Origin: DASWED01 sp036394995
GTDB taxonomy: Bacteria > Actinomycetota > UBA4738 > JACQTL01
Direction of reading: 5' to 3'
Assembly: GCA_036394995.1 (NCBI GenBank)
Contig: DASWED010000043.1
Span: forward strand, 1 to 61,179
Length of the DNA: 61,179 bases
A program made the translations under genes and the position numbers. Positions 16,362 through 25,990 of this stretch are shown in pieces. Positions within the stretch are counted from its first letter, which is position 1. Every line of letters starts with the position of its first letter. The notes under the pieces are model-generated. The model was not told the DNA's origin. It saw only the letters and a program-made list of their open reading frames with translations, and ran no database searches.

Positions 16362-19008
16362 ACCGCATCACCTCCGCCACGTTGGCACGGTCGGCCCGCA
16401 CCTGCACGCCCCACGCGGCGATCCACGCGAACGCCGCGAGCGCCGCCATCACCGCAGCGAACAGGACCACCGGGATCTCCAGGAACGGAGCCGGCGGGAT
16501 GTCGGGCAGCACGTCGAGCTTGGGGTACGTGAGGAACGCGGCCGCGATGGCGAGCGCCACGCCCACGACGAACGCCGACAGGAGCATCCCCGAAAGCTCC
16601 AGCAGGACCGAGAGCCGGTGGCTCCGCCGGGACAGCCCCATGCGCCGGGCCAGCGCGTACGAGACCTCCCGGCTGGCCTGGCGGGCCTGGAGGTACAGCA
16701 GCAGGCCCACCAGCGCGACCACACCGGCCAGCACCCCGAGGGCCTGGAGGAACCCGAACGTCCACGACAGCGAGAGGAACCCCGGGGTCTGCGCCACCTG
16801 GTGGGCCGTCGCCACGGAGGTCGGCGCCACGCCGGCCCGGGTCAGCGCGTCAATGACCGGCGCGGGGTCGCCGTCCACCCACACCTGGCGGATCGTGAAC
16901 ACGTTCAGCGCGGACACCTTCATGGCGTCGAGGGCGTGGCGCGTGGTCACGAGCAGCGGGACGCCCGCCACGAGCCCCGGGAAGGCGTCCAAGTGCCGGA
17001 CCACCTGGGCCGGCACGTCCTCGCCGGGGAGCGAGAGCGTGTCCCCGCCGGGGACGCCCGGGCCCACGGCGAGGAGCGGCAGCCGCCCGCCGGCCGGCGC
17101 CCACACCTCGTCGAGCAGCTGCGACAGCGCCACCGGCGCCAGCCGCCGGTCCCAGAACGCGTGCGCCTCGAACGTCGTCGGGTCCACGACCAGCACGTCC
17201 ACCGAGGTGCCGGCCGGTCCGAACGTGGTCTGCTGCGTGTACCGGACGACCGGCGTGCCGGCCCCGAGCACGGGCCGGGGCAGGTCCTCCACGCTCGGAA
17301 CCGTCAGCGCCGTGTCGCTCCCCACGAACAGCTTCGCCTTCGCCTCGGTCGTGGCCGAGATCGAGGACACCACCACCCCGGAGTACCCGAGGATGCCCAC
17401 CGCGAGGAACGACGCCGCCACCAGCAGGAGCGCCGTCACCGGCGCGGTGCTCAGGCGCCGGAGGGCCAGGAACACGGGCGCCCCGCTCCCCCGCCCCGCG
17501 GTCCGCAGCCGGGGAAGGACCCGCCGGAGGACCCGGACCACCAGACCCCCGACCCCCGCGACGAACAGGATCGGGAACAGCGGCACCAGGATGTCCACCG
17601 AGGGCGCCCCCGTGCCGCCGGGTCCCGTTCGCACCGCCTTGCCGTTCCAGATCTCGAACAGCGCGGCGCCGGCCAGCGCCAGCGGGATCAGCTCCCACGG
17701 CCGTCCGGCCAGGAGCCGCCGGGCCCTCGGGGCCCGCCGCTCGCGCGCGTCGCTCGCCAGTCGCGTGGCCACGCCGCCCAGGAGGACCACCGCCAGCACC
17801 ACCGTGATCCCGGCCTGGAGGGCGGCGGCCGATACGGCGCCCGGATCGAGGTCGGCGCTCGGGCCCAGCGCCCGGACCAGAGCGAGCGCGGCGGCCCATC
17901 CGGCCGCCGCGCCGGCCAGCGCCGGCAGCAGGGCCTCCGCGGCCGCCTTCGACCCCAGCGCGAGGGGGCTCATGCCCCGCGCGGCCAGCCCCTGGAACTC
18001 CAGCCGCCGCCGGTGGACCGTGTAGACGCCGGCGATCGCCACCACCAGCAGGGCCAGCAGCCGTCCGGCCAGGGACAGCGCCCGGACCGGCCCGGCCAGC
18101 GAGTCGTTCGTGGCCTCGGCCTCCTCCACCACGGGCGGCAGCCCCAGTCCGCCGCCGCTGAACGCCGCGCCCAGCCTCGAGATCGGGTCCGCCAGGTCGC
18201 CGGCCGGCCGCCGGAGCTCGTCCGCCAGCTGCCGGGCGGCGGGGAGGGTCAGCCCGGTCGTGTCGATCGGGAACTCCCAGTGGAACTCGCCGTCGTCGGC
18301 CAGCACGGACTCCGCACGCAGGAAGGTCGCCTCGTCGGCCAGTAGCAGCGGCGGCGGGCACGTGTCGCCGGACAACTGGATGTACTGCGTGAGCGGGATC
18401 CAGTACGGACGCTCCGGCTGGAGGCACAGGTCGCGGTACACGCCGGTGACGGTGAGCTGCACGCGCGAGCCGGTGGGGGTCCCGAAGGCGTCGGTCACGC
18501 CGAGGTCGAGCCGGGCGCCGGGCCCGATCCGCATCTGGCGGGCGACGTTGCGCGAGATCCACCAACCCGGACCGGGAGTCCCCCGGATCACGTCGACCTG
18601 GGGGAGGAACCCGGTGCTCGTCACCAGCCGGACCGTGCGGTGCCCGGCACCCGGATGCCCCGCTTCCCGCACGACGGCCTCGTTCATCGAGATCGCGATC
18701 GTCCGCAGCGGCCCCAGCCCGGGCACGTCGCGGACCGCCCCGTGGAGCAGCTCCTCGCGGTACCGGACCGCCGCCGGGACGATCGGCCCCACCGCGTCGG
18801 CCCGGAGGCCGGCGAACCCCTCCCGGGCCCGCTGGACCGAGAACTGGAGCGCCGCGGACCCGGTCGACGACATGAACATCGTGTCCGACGAGGCCGCCAG
18901 CCCGATCACCAGGGACGCGCCGAGGATCGCGAGCAGCGCGCCCGGATAGCGGAACAGCAGGAACGGGGCCTTCGCCCACAGGGATCCCCCGCGCAGGCGC
19001 CGGCTCAC
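16351..19008 (-). CDS. Large FtsX/MacB-type ABC permease (second copy)
   Basis: An 885-residue membrane protein with a duplicated FtsX layout: one N-terminal helix (FLLFRYPGALLAILGASLVIG), a large extracytoplasmic domain (about 45-370), a central block of helices (about 395-650, with VVAIAGVYTVHRRRLEFQGLAARGMSPL), a second external domain and three C-terminal helices (LGVLAGVVALVGLLLYL onward). The cytoplasmic loop RMGLSRRSHRLS matches the coupling segment of FtsX-like proteins. The GTG at 19008 overlaps the lipoprotein stop (GTGA), which supports this start. It is similar in layout and motifs to the permease encoded at 20164-22878, so the two are probably paralogues that may form one heteromeric exporter. 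Substrate unknown. Confidence 0.82.
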   Translation of the reverse strand: MSRRLRGGSLWAKAPFLLFRYPGALLAILGASLVIGLAASSDTMFMSSTGSAALQFSVQRAREGFAGLRADAVGPIVPAAVRYREELLHGAVRDVPGLGPLRTIAISMNEAVVREAGHPGAGHRTVRLVTSTGFLPQVDVIRGTPGPGWWISRNVARQMRIGPGARLDLGVTDAFGTPTGSRVQLTVTGVYRDLCLQPERPYWIPLTQYIQLSGDTCPPPLLLADEATFLRAESVLADDGEFHWEFPIDTTGLTLPAARQLADELRRPAGDLADPISRLGAAFSGGGLGLPPVVEEAEATNDSLAGPVRALSLAGRLLALLVVAIAGVYTVHRRRLEFQGLAARGMSPLALGSKAAAEALLPALAGAAAGWAAALALVRALGPSADLDPGAVSAAALQAGITVVLAVVLLGGVATRLASDARERRAPRARRLLAGRPWELIPLALAGAALFEIWNGKAVRTGPGGTGAPSVDILVPLFPILFVAGVGGLVVRVLRRVLPRLRTAGRGSGAPVFLALRRLSTAPVTALLLVAASFLAVGILGYSGVVVSSISATTEAKAKLFVGSDTALTVPSVEDLPRPVLGAGTPVVRYTQQTTFGPAGTSVDVLVVDPTTFEAHAFWDRRLAPVALSQLLDEVWAPAGGRLPLLAVGPGVPGGDTLSLPGEDVPAQVVRHLDAFPGLVAGVPLLVTTRHALDAMKVSALNVFTIRQVWVDGDPAPVIDALTRAGVAPTSVATAHQVAQTPGFLSLSWTFGFLQALGVLAGVVALVGLLLYLQARQASREVSYALARRMGLSRRSHRLSVLLELSGMLLSAFVVGVALAIAAAFLTYPKLDVLPDIPPAPFLEIPVVLFAAVMAALAAFAWIAAWGVQVRADRANVAEVMRFAG

Positions 19009-20174
19009 CCGGCCCCCCAGTCGAGCGGGGCGCCGTCCGTCGCCAGGCTGCCAACCTCCCGCCCGGTGACGTCGAGGAACGTGAGGTCCCCCTGACTCGG
19101 CTCGGTGGCGAGGAGCGAGCCGTCCGGCGACCACGCCAGGCCCCGGAAGGTATCGCGCGAGGCGGCCACCTCCCGGAGCCGCCCGGAGGACGCGTCGAAC
19201 ATGAGCAGCTCGCCCTGCGGCACGCGCCGGAAGAACGCCGCGCAGCGGCTGCACTCGGTGAGCGCGAGCAGGTCTCCTCCCGGCTGCCACGCCATCTCCA
19301 CGAGCCTGCCCGACCCCAGCGAGACGACCCGCGGCCGGCCGCCGTCCGGGAGCACGACGAGCCCGGACCGGTCGACGTCCTCCCGCCGGTCGGCCACCGC
19401 CGCGGCCACCCCGCCCTCCCCCCAGGCCAGGGAGAACACGTCGGGTCGCCCGACCCCCGAGCGTTGCAGGGGGGCCAGCACGTCGGGCCCGGCCAGCATG
19501 ACGGGCGGCGTGGAGCGGTCCAACGGGACGCGCCAGATCGACGGACCCCGTTCGCCCGGACGGACGAACGCCACGTCCGTGCCGTCCGGTGAGAGCGCCG
19601 CCAGGCAGGCCCGGACCACCGGCTGCCACGTGCCGTCGGCGTCGCCCGTCCCATGGTCCAGTGTCATCACCTGCGGCGGGAGATGCCTCCCGCCGCAGGT
19701 CGCGATGACGACCCGGCCCCCGGCCACCCCGACGAGCGAGGGGCTCACGGGGCCGAGCGGCGGCCCCACCTTCCGGGGCTCGTGACCCCGGCTGAGCTCG
19801 AAGATCTGGGAGCCCAGCTCGCGCGTCCTGAAGCCGAGGCTCCCGTCGACCTTGGTGACGAGCAGGTAGGCGGTCCCGTCCGCCAGCAGCTGCGCGCCCC
19901 CCGGGAAGTCGAAGCGGCCCAGGAGCGATCCCGTGAGGTCCACGGGCTGGGGCGCGCCCAGCGTGCCGAGCGGGAGGAGCGCGAGGGATGGGAACTCCCG
20001 GCCCACGTCGACGAGCAGGCTGCCCTTCGGCGTGAGCGCGGGGGCGGTCGGCGAGGGTTCCGGCGCGGGATGGCCACCTCCGGTGCACGCCGCGAGGAGC
20101 AGCATCCCCGCCGTCAGGCCGACGGCCCGCCGGTCGGCCCGCCGTTCGATCCGCGCCCGCCGGTCACGCCGCAC
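19005..20174 (-). CDS. Beta-propeller lipoprotein of the exporter operon
   Basis: A 389-residue protein with a basic N-terminus and lipobox LLLAAC (about residue 29), a Pro/Ser linker, then TolB/WD40-like repeats seen as LSPDGTDVAFVRPG, LAWGEGGVAAAVAD, MAWQPGGDLLALTE and LAWSPDGSLLATEP. These predict a surface-exposed beta-propeller. Starting at the GTG at 20174 places it 11 nt inside the end of the upstream permease gene and yields a good signal peptide; the longer frame is antisense-like sequence. Placed between two FtsX-like permeases with short overlaps at both ends, it is probably a partner (sensor, substrate binder or regulator) of the exporter. Confidence 0.78.
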   Translation of the reverse strand: MRRDRRARIERRADRRAVGLTAGMLLLAACTGGGHPAPEPSPTAPALTPKGSLLVDVGREFPSLALLPLGTLGAPQPVDLTGSLLGRFDFPGGAQLLADGTAYLLVTKVDGSLGFRTRELGSQIFELSRGHEPRKVGPPLGPVSPSLVGVAGGRVVIATCGGRHLPPQVMTLDHGTGDADGTWQPVVRACLAALSPDGTDVAFVRPGERGPSIWRVPLDRSTPPVMLAGPDVLAPLQRSGVGRPDVFSLAWGEGGVAAAVADRREDVDRSGLVVLPDGGRPRVVSLGSGRLVEMAWQPGGDLLALTECSRCAAFFRRVPQGELLMFDASSGRLREVAASRDTFRGLAWSPDGSLLATEPSQGDLTFLDVTGREVGSLATDGAPLDWGAG

Positions 20175-22878
20175 GCCGCTGCACCTCCACCACGCGGACC
20201 CGGTCCACCGCGCGCTGGACCAGCCACCCCCCGGCGAGCGCCGTCGCAGCGGCCCCCAGGGCCATGGCGCCGACCAGGACCCACGGCACGTGCAGCCCGG
20301 CCGGCGGCGGCACGGTCGGCAGGAGCTCGAACTGCCGGAACACCACCCACGCCGCCACGCCGGCCAGCACAGCCCCCACCACGAGCGCCGCACCGAGGAT
20401 GGCGCCCAGCTCGAGGACCAGCGCCCGCACGTGGCTCCCCCGGCGCAGGCCCATCCGGACCGCCACCGCGTGCCCGGCGTCGCGTCCCCGGCGGCCCGTT
20501 CGCAGGTACAGCACCAGGCCGGCCAGCGTCGCCACCACGGCCACCCCGCCGAGGGCCTGGAGCAGCCCGAACACCCACCCCACCGCCCGGGCGGCGGACA
20601 CGCCGGCGGCCTGGTCCGGCCGGTGCACCGGGCCGGCGAGGGTCACACCCGCCCGGCGGAGGGCGGCCAGGATCGCCGGAGGGTCGCCGCGGACCCACAG
20701 CTCGCGCTGCCCGCCGGCGCCGTGCAGCGAGGAGCCGGCCCGTCCGAGCGCGGTCTCCAGCTCGGCGCGCGACGCCACCACCACCGGCACCGTCGAGGTC
20801 CGGCCCGGGAACCCTCCGAGCGTCGCCCGGACGGTGGCCGGCACCGGCCGGGACCCGATCTCGAGGGTGACGTCCCCGGAGAGCCCGGCCCCGGCCACGA
20901 CCACCGGGAGCCGGGTGGACCGCCCGGCCAGCGGCGCGACGGCGTCCGCCGGGCCGCCGCCGGAGAACGCGCCGCTCCACGCGGCGGCGCCGGCGAAGGT
21001 CCCGCGGTCGATGGCCAGCACCGTGACGCGCGGCCCGGTCGGCAGGACGGATGCCCCGGTGACCCGCCACACCTCCGTGTGGGGGAACCCCAGCGACGCC
21101 GGGATGCGGTCACCCTCGGCCACCCGGACGCGCACGTCGGCTCCCGCGGCGTCGCGGATCTTCTCGTCCGTGCTGGTGCGGGCCGACGTCGAGACGATGC
21201 CCGCGAACAGCAGCGCGGAGGCCGCCGCGGCGACCATCGCTCCGAGCGCGAGCGCCGGCGCGGAGGCGGCGGCCAGCCGCCTCGCCGCCAGGTAACGGGC
21301 GGTGGACCGGCCCGGCCCCACCCCTCCCAGCGCCGGCAGCAGGCGCCGGGCCGCCCGGGCCCCCAGCCCGGCCATGCCGGCGACGAACAGCAGGGGGAAC
21401 ACCAGCGCGAACGCGTCGACGCGCACGGCCTCGCCGTTCGCTCGGAGCCCGCCGCGCGTCACCACCTCGTACAGGGCGGCGCCGGCGAGGAGCAGGACGA
21501 GGATCTCCCACGGCGCACCGGAGAGCGCCTCCCGGAGGCGGCCGTCGGCGGGGTCCTCGGCCGTCCGGCGGGCCACGATCGCCGTCGCGACGCCGACCAC
21601 CGGCAGGGCCCCCGCCATCCACGCGGCCGCCTGCCACATCGCGGACGTGCCGGCCGCCGAGCCGATCGCGCCCCCGGGCCCCAGTCGGTCCACCAGCCAG
21701 GTGGCGAGCGCGACCCCGGCGTACGCGGCGACCACGAACGGCAGCAGCACCTCGAGGCACGCGGCGACCGCCATGTGCCCCGGGCCGTCGCCGAGCGTGT
21801 CGAGCAGCCGGATCTCGCGCCGGCGCCGCCGGGCCTCGGCCGCCGCCGCGGCGGCCAGCAGGCCGAGCGCCAGGAACCGGCCGGCCAGCGAGACCACGTT
21901 CACCGCGCCTGCGATGCCGTCGACCGAGCGCTCCGCGGCGGCCACCACCCCCGGGAGCTTCGAGACCACGGCCCCGCGGCCGAACGGGGCCGGCCCGCCG
22001 TCGGAGGGCGTGCCGAGGCGGGCGGTCGCCGCGTCGAACGCCGCCGCATCGCTCCGGGCATCCTCGATCGTCGGCGTTCGGTCGAGGAGCGGGAGCTCCC
22101 ACGTCAGCCGGACCGTCATCCGCAGCCCCCGGCCGGCGGACCGCAGCAGCCCCTCGCCGGCCAGCAGCACCGGCGGGGGCGCCTGTCCGCCCGAACGCCC
22201 CGTGCCGACGAAGTCCTCGAGCCCCGCCCAGAACGGCGGGAGGGCGCCGGCCGCCAGGCTCCGGTACGTCGCGGCCACCGGGACCTCGACCGAGCCCTCG
22301 GAGTTCGACAGGCGGACGGTGTCGCCCGGCTCCACCCCCAGCCCCTCGGCCGTGTCGCCGTCCAGCCACACCCCGTCCCGCTCTCCCGAGCCGGCGATCA
22401 GCCGGACGTGCCGTTCGAACCCCGTTCGGAACAGCGTCTGGACCCGGACGGCCGGCCCAGCGGGCCCGCTCACGTCGACCTGGGACCCCAGGATGGTGAA
22501 CGACGGCGATCCGACCCCCCGCAGGCTCGCCGCGACGAGGGCCACGGCCCGGTCCTGGACCTCCACCAGGCCGGCACCCGCGTCGCCGCTCCCCAGGGAG
22601 CCGAACGACTGGACCGTCAGCCCGGCCTGACCGGGACGGAGGTGGGCCAGGCCCTCGGCCACCTCCACGCCGCCCGCGGAGGACAGGAACAGGCTGGGCG
22701 TGGCCGCCGCCACCGACAGCACGAGTGCCCCGGCCGCCACGGCGAGGAGCAGCGCGGGCGATCCGAACAGGAGCAGCGGCGCCCTCCACCACAGCGGCAC
22801 ATCCGCCACGGCGGCCCGCAGCGCGGCCCGGCCGGGGCCCCGGCGGACGGCCCGCACCCCCCCTCCTCGCTCGTTCAC
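20164..22878 (-). CDS. Large FtsX/MacB-type ABC permease (first copy)
   Basis: A 904-residue membrane protein, first gene of the exporter operon. Layout: N-terminal helix (APLLLFGSPALLLAVAAGALVLSVAA, about residues 30-55), a large external domain, a helix block around residues 330-590 with RRRREIRLLDTLGDGPGHMA in a cytoplasmic loop, a second external domain and C-terminal helices with AVRMGLRRGSHVRALVLELG. The GTG at 22878 is preferred because GGGAGG lies eight bases upstream; an ATG at 22950 would add 24 residues without a membrane signal. It diverges from nadE. It resembles the 885-residue permease later in the operon. Confidence 0.82.
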   Translation of the reverse strand: MNERGGGVRAVRRGPGRAALRAAVADVPLWWRAPLLLFGSPALLLAVAAGALVLSVAAATPSLFLSSAGGVEVAEGLAHLRPGQAGLTVQSFGSLGSGDAGAGLVEVQDRAVALVAASLRGVGSPSFTILGSQVDVSGPAGPAVRVQTLFRTGFERHVRLIAGSGERDGVWLDGDTAEGLGVEPGDTVRLSNSEGSVEVPVAATYRSLAAGALPPFWAGLEDFVGTGRSGGQAPPPVLLAGEGLLRSAGRGLRMTVRLTWELPLLDRTPTIEDARSDAAAFDAATARLGTPSDGGPAPFGRGAVVSKLPGVVAAAERSVDGIAGAVNVVSLAGRFLALGLLAAAAAAEARRRRREIRLLDTLGDGPGHMAVAACLEVLLPFVVAAYAGVALATWLVDRLGPGGAIGSAAGTSAMWQAAAWMAGALPVVGVATAIVARRTAEDPADGRLREALSGAPWEILVLLLAGAALYEVVTRGGLRANGEAVRVDAFALVFPLLFVAGMAGLGARAARRLLPALGGVGPGRSTARYLAARRLAAASAPALALGAMVAAAASALLFAGIVSTSARTSTDEKIRDAAGADVRVRVAEGDRIPASLGFPHTEVWRVTGASVLPTGPRVTVLAIDRGTFAGAAAWSGAFSGGGPADAVAPLAGRSTRLPVVVAGAGLSGDVTLEIGSRPVPATVRATLGGFPGRTSTVPVVVASRAELETALGRAGSSLHGAGGQRELWVRGDPPAILAALRRAGVTLAGPVHRPDQAAGVSAARAVGWVFGLLQALGGVAVVATLAGLVLYLRTGRRGRDAGHAVAVRMGLRRGSHVRALVLELGAILGAALVVGAVLAGVAAWVVFRQFELLPTVPPPAGLHVPWVLVGAMALGAAATALAGGWLVQRAVDRVRVVEVQRRAA

Positions 22879-22951
22879 CAGCGCAGCCTCCCGGTCGTCG
22901 ACTCGCTTGTCGAGGGCTGCGCGGCACTCCGGTCCGGCCCTCGCGTCCAAT

Positions 22952-22967
22952 GGTACGTAGCAGTACC
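22952..22967. promoter_or_regulatory. Inverted repeat between exporter operon and nadE
   Basis: GGTAC-GTAGCA-GTACC, 5-bp arms, 74 nt upstream of the first permease start and 79 nt upstream of nadE. A possible operator for the divergent exporter operon; short enough that chance cannot be excluded. Confidence 0.3.
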
Positions 22968-23030
22968 CCCCGCGGGGCGGAGGTGTTCCCGCCGGCCGCC
23001 CGCGGATCCTGCGGGCACCGGCGCCGGCGG

Positions 23031-23036
23031 TAGGCT
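23031..23036 (+). promoter_or_regulatory. Probable -10 box of leaderless nadE
   Basis: TAGGCT ends nine bases before the nadE ATG, in a region with no Shine-Dalgarno sequence directly upstream. This spacing fits a transcript starting at or within a few bases of the ATG. Confidence 0.4.
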
Positions 23037-23045
23037 TCGGAGCGG

Positions 23046-24773
23046 ATGGTGCGGATCGCGCTGGGGCAGGTGAACACCACCGTCGGCGACCTCGACGGCA
23101 ACGTCGAGCTCATGGTCCGGTGGGCGCACGAGGCCGCCAAGGCGGGGGCCGACCTGGTGTGCTTCCCCGAGCTGGCCATCACCGGCTATCCGCCCGAGGA
23201 CCTGGTGCTCCGCCCGGAGTTCGTCCGCGACAACCTCCGCGCGCTCGCCGATCTGGCCTCGGAGACGGCGGGCGGCTGCCCGGTGCTCGTCGGATACGTG
23301 GACCGCACCGAGCGGGGACTCCACAACGCGGCCGCCCTCCTGGCCGGCGGCGAGGTCAGGGCCAGGTACTTCAAGGTGAAGCTCCCGAACTACGGCGTGT
23401 TCGACGAGGCCCGGACGTTCGTCCCGGGCGACGCCGCGTGCCCGGTCCGGCTGGGGTCGTCGGCGCTGGGGCTGTCGATCTGCGAGGACGCGTGGCGCCC
23501 CGGGATGCCGTGGACCGAGTACGGCCGGCTCCGGACCGCCGTGATCCCGAACATCAACGCCTCCCCGTACCACCTGCGCAAGACCGCGGAGCGCCTGGAG
23601 GTGTGCCGGGACCGAGCCAGGGAGACCGGCGCGTGGATCGTGTACGTGAACGCCGTCGGCGGCCAGGACGAGCTGGTGTTCGACGGGGGGTCGCTGGTGG
23701 TGGCGCCGGACGGGACGCTGGCGTGGCACGCCGCGGCGTTCGAGGAGGATCTCCTGGTGGTGGACCTCGATGTCCCCCACCTCCCCGAGTCCTATCCCGG
23801 CCCCTCGGTCGCCGGCCCCGCCGAGAAGGCCGAGGGCCCGGACCCGTCGCGCCCGCCGCTGCCCGAGGGCGACGAGGAGGTGTACCGGGCGCTCGTCCTC
23901 GGGCTCGGGGACTACGTCAGGAAGAACGGGTTCCGGGAGGTGGTGCTGGGCCTCTCCGGCGGGATCGACTCCGCGCTGGTGGCCACCCTGGCGGCCGACG
24001 CGCTGGGGCCGGAGTCCGTGCGGGCCCTGGCCATGCCGTCTCCGTTCTCGTCGGCGGGGAGCGTGAGCGATGCCGTGGACGTGGCCAAGCGCCTCGGCAT
24101 CCGGATCGACGAGGTTCGGATCGACGCCGTGTTCGCCGCGTATCGGGAGGCCCTGGCGGACCTGTTCGCCGAGACGGAGGAGGGAGTGGCCGAGGAGAAC
24201 CTCCAGGCCCGGATCCGCGGGAACCTCCTGATGGCGCTGTCGAACAAGTTCGGGTCGCTGGTGCTGGCCACCGGGAACAAGAGCGAGATGGCCGTGGGGT
24301 ACTCCACGCTGTACGGCGACCTGGCCGGCGGGTTCGCCCCGATCAAGGACGTCCCGAAGACGCTGGTGTACCGCCTGGCCCGCTGGCGCGACGCCCACGG
24401 CGAGCCGGGCGAGCCCATCCCGGAGACGGTGCTGGAGAAGCCACCCTCCGCCGAGCTGCGACCGGACCAGCGCGACATCGACTCGCTCCCGGCCTACGAC
24501 GATCTCGACCCGATCGTCGAGGCCTACGTCGAGGACGACCTGGGCCCGGAGGAGATCGTCGCCCAGGGCCACGACCGCGCCGTGGTCGAACGGGTGGTGT
24601 CCATGATCGACCGCGCCGAGTACAAGCGCCGCCAGGCGCCGCCCGGCGTGAAGATCACGCCCAAGGCGTTCGGCCGCGACCGGCGCCTCCCCATCACGAA
24701 CGCCTACCGCCACATCCCCCGGGAGCGAGCCGAGACCGGCCCGGCCGGCCCCGTCTCCACGCGAGAGCAGTGA
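23046..24773 (+). CDS. nadE: Glutamine-dependent NAD+ synthetase
   Basis: Last step of NAD+ synthesis: amidates nicotinic acid adenine dinucleotide using glutamine and ATP. The 575-residue protein has an N-terminal nitrilase-type glutaminase domain (about 1-260) with the Glu-Lys-Cys triad at E42 (CFPELAI), K112 (FKVKL) and C146 (SICEDAW). The C-terminal synthetase domain has the PP-loop LSGGIDSAL near residue 302, the ATGNKSEMAVGYSTLYGD stretch and PSAELRPDQRD. It diverges from the exporter operon. The length is that of the shorter glutamine-dependent class rather than the longer mycobacterial type. Confidence 0.95.
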   Translation: MVRIALGQVNTTVGDLDGNVELMVRWAHEAAKAGADLVCFPELAITGYPPEDLVLRPEFVRDNLRALADLASETAGGCPVLVGYVDRTERGLHNAAALLAGGEVRARYFKVKLPNYGVFDEARTFVPGDAACPVRLGSSALGLSICEDAWRPGMPWTEYGRLRTAVIPNINASPYHLRKTAERLEVCRDRARETGAWIVYVNAVGGQDELVFDGGSLVVAPDGTLAWHAAAFEEDLLVVDLDVPHLPESYPGPSVAGPAEKAEGPDPSRPPLPEGDEEVYRALVLGLGDYVRKNGFREVVLGLSGGIDSALVATLAADALGPESVRALAMPSPFSSAGSVSDAVDVAKRLGIRIDEVRIDAVFAAYREALADLFAETEEGVAEENLQARIRGNLLMALSNKFGSLVLATGNKSEMAVGYSTLYGDLAGGFAPIKDVPKTLVYRLARWRDAHGEPGEPIPETVLEKPPSAELRPDQRDIDSLPAYDDLDPIVEAYVEDDLGPEEIVAQGHDRAVVERVVSMIDRAEYKRRQAPPGVKITPKAFGRDRRLPITNAYRHIPRERAETGPAGPVSTREQ

Positions 24774-24960
24774 CCGCGCCGCTCATCGAAACCGGTCGAG
24801 CGAGCCGCTGCCCTGGCTCGGACATCGATGACGCGGCCGCCGAGCAGCACCCATAGCCCTCCGACATCTTCCGGGCTGGCGACCGGTGTCGAGGACGGGC
24901 TGGGGGCCGGTCTCGAAGGCCGAGCCTGGGTGCCTCCAGCAGAGGACCGCCCGTGGAGAA

Positions 24961-25001
24961 GAGCCGCCCCCCGGACCCTCGCGAGGGTCGGGAGGCGGCT
25001 C
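24961..25001 (-). terminator. Hairpin terminator after the SIMPL-domain gene
   Basis: A long stem (GAGCCGCC with GGCGGCTC, then CCGGACCCTC with GAGGGTCGGG with minor mismatch, CGCG tip) lies 15 nt beyond the stop of the minus-strand gene at 25016 and is followed by TTCT. It may also stop nadE read-through in the other direction. Confidence 0.6.
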
Positions 25002-25015
25002 CTCGGGTGGCCGTG

Positions 25016-25990
25016 CTACGAGGCCTGCTGTAGCTCCCACACCACGGTCACGGAGACCATGGTCTGGATGGCCGGCGGCACGACCGGGGTCGGCGCGCCG
25101 GCCGCCCTGGAGTCCACTCCCGCCTCTGCGTACGGGATGGGGTAGCCGCCCGAGTCCTCGGTGATGGCCACGACGTCGCCCACCTTCGCGCCGGCCGCGG
25201 CGGCCAGGGCGTCGGCCTTGCTCCGCGCGTCCTCGACGGCCGCCTTCAGGGCGCCGGTCAGCGCGGGGCTGCCCTGCGACAGCTGGAACGTGATCCCCGT
25301 GGTGAGGTTCGCGCCCGCGGCGGTGGCGGTGTCGATGGTCTCCCCGGCCTTCGACAGGTCGTGCAGGGTGACGGTGATCTGGTTCTGGGCCTGGTACCCG
25401 GTCACGGCGATGCCGTTCGAGTCGTACGTCGGGTACAGGCTGACCAGCGCGGTGGAGATGTCCGAACGGTCGATCCCCAGGTCGGTGAGGGCCTTGATCA
25501 CGGCCGCCATCCGGTCGGCGTTCTCGCGGAGGGCGTCCGCGGCGTCCGAGGCCTGGGTCTGGACCCCGAGACCGATCACGGCCTCGTCCGGCTGCGAGCT
25601 GACCACGGCCGACCCGGTGACGGTGACGGTGTTGGCGCCGATCGCGCCGGGGAACCCGCCTCCGCACGGGCCGGGGAACCTGGCCGGGCATGGCACGCCG
25701 GGTTCGACCGACAGCACGCCCGAGGGGGCGGCGATGGGGACGTCCGGGGCCACGTAGCCGATCCCGGTGGAGGCGCCGCCCGTGGCCGAACCGGACCCGC
25801 TCGAACCCACCACGACGCCGGACGATACGCCGGGAGCGCCGGGCTGCACCCCGGTGCCCGAAATCCGCTTGCCGGAACGATCGGGGCTCGACGTTCCCCC
25901 GGTTCCCGCTCCGGCGATCGCCGGGACCGCTGCCGCTACCGCGAGTGCGGCCGCCGCCGCGACGATCGCCACGATGATCCGTCTGCCCAT
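25016..25990 (-). CDS. Secreted SIMPL-domain (DUF541) protein
   Basis: The 324-residue product has an N-terminal signal (GRRIIVAIVAAAAALAVAAAVPAIAGA) without lipobox Cys, a Gly/Ser/Pro-rich linker (about 30-115) and a SIMPL domain (about 120-320). Typical features are the opening TVTGSAVVSSQPDEAVIGLGV, the ALTDLGIDRSDISTALVSLYP segment, a YQAQNQITVTLHDL strand and closing VSVTVVWEL. SIMPL proteins are exported with poorly defined roles in membrane or oxidative stress. The ATG at 25990 was chosen because the signal peptide begins there. It is monocistronic and ends at a strong hairpin. Confidence 0.85.
   Translation of the reverse strand: MGRRIIVAIVAAAAALAVAAAVPAIAGAGTGGTSSPDRSGKRISGTGVQPGAPGVSSGVVVGSSGSGSATGGASTGIGYVAPDVPIAAPSGVLSVEPGVPCPARFPGPCGGGFPGAIGANTVTVTGSAVVSSQPDEAVIGLGVQTQASDAADALRENADRMAAVIKALTDLGIDRSDISTALVSLYPTYDSNGIAVTGYQAQNQITVTLHDLSKAGETIDTATAAGANLTTGITFQLSQGSPALTGALKAAVEDARSKADALAAAAGAKVGDVVAITEDSGGYPIPYAEAGVDSRAAGAPTPVVPPAIQTMVSVTVVWELQQAS

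Noticed and set aside
24774..25015. Small gene or RNA in the gap between nadE and the SIMPL-domain gene
   Set aside because: No frame with a ribosome site or recognisable product; only the terminator hairpin at 24961-25001 is supported.
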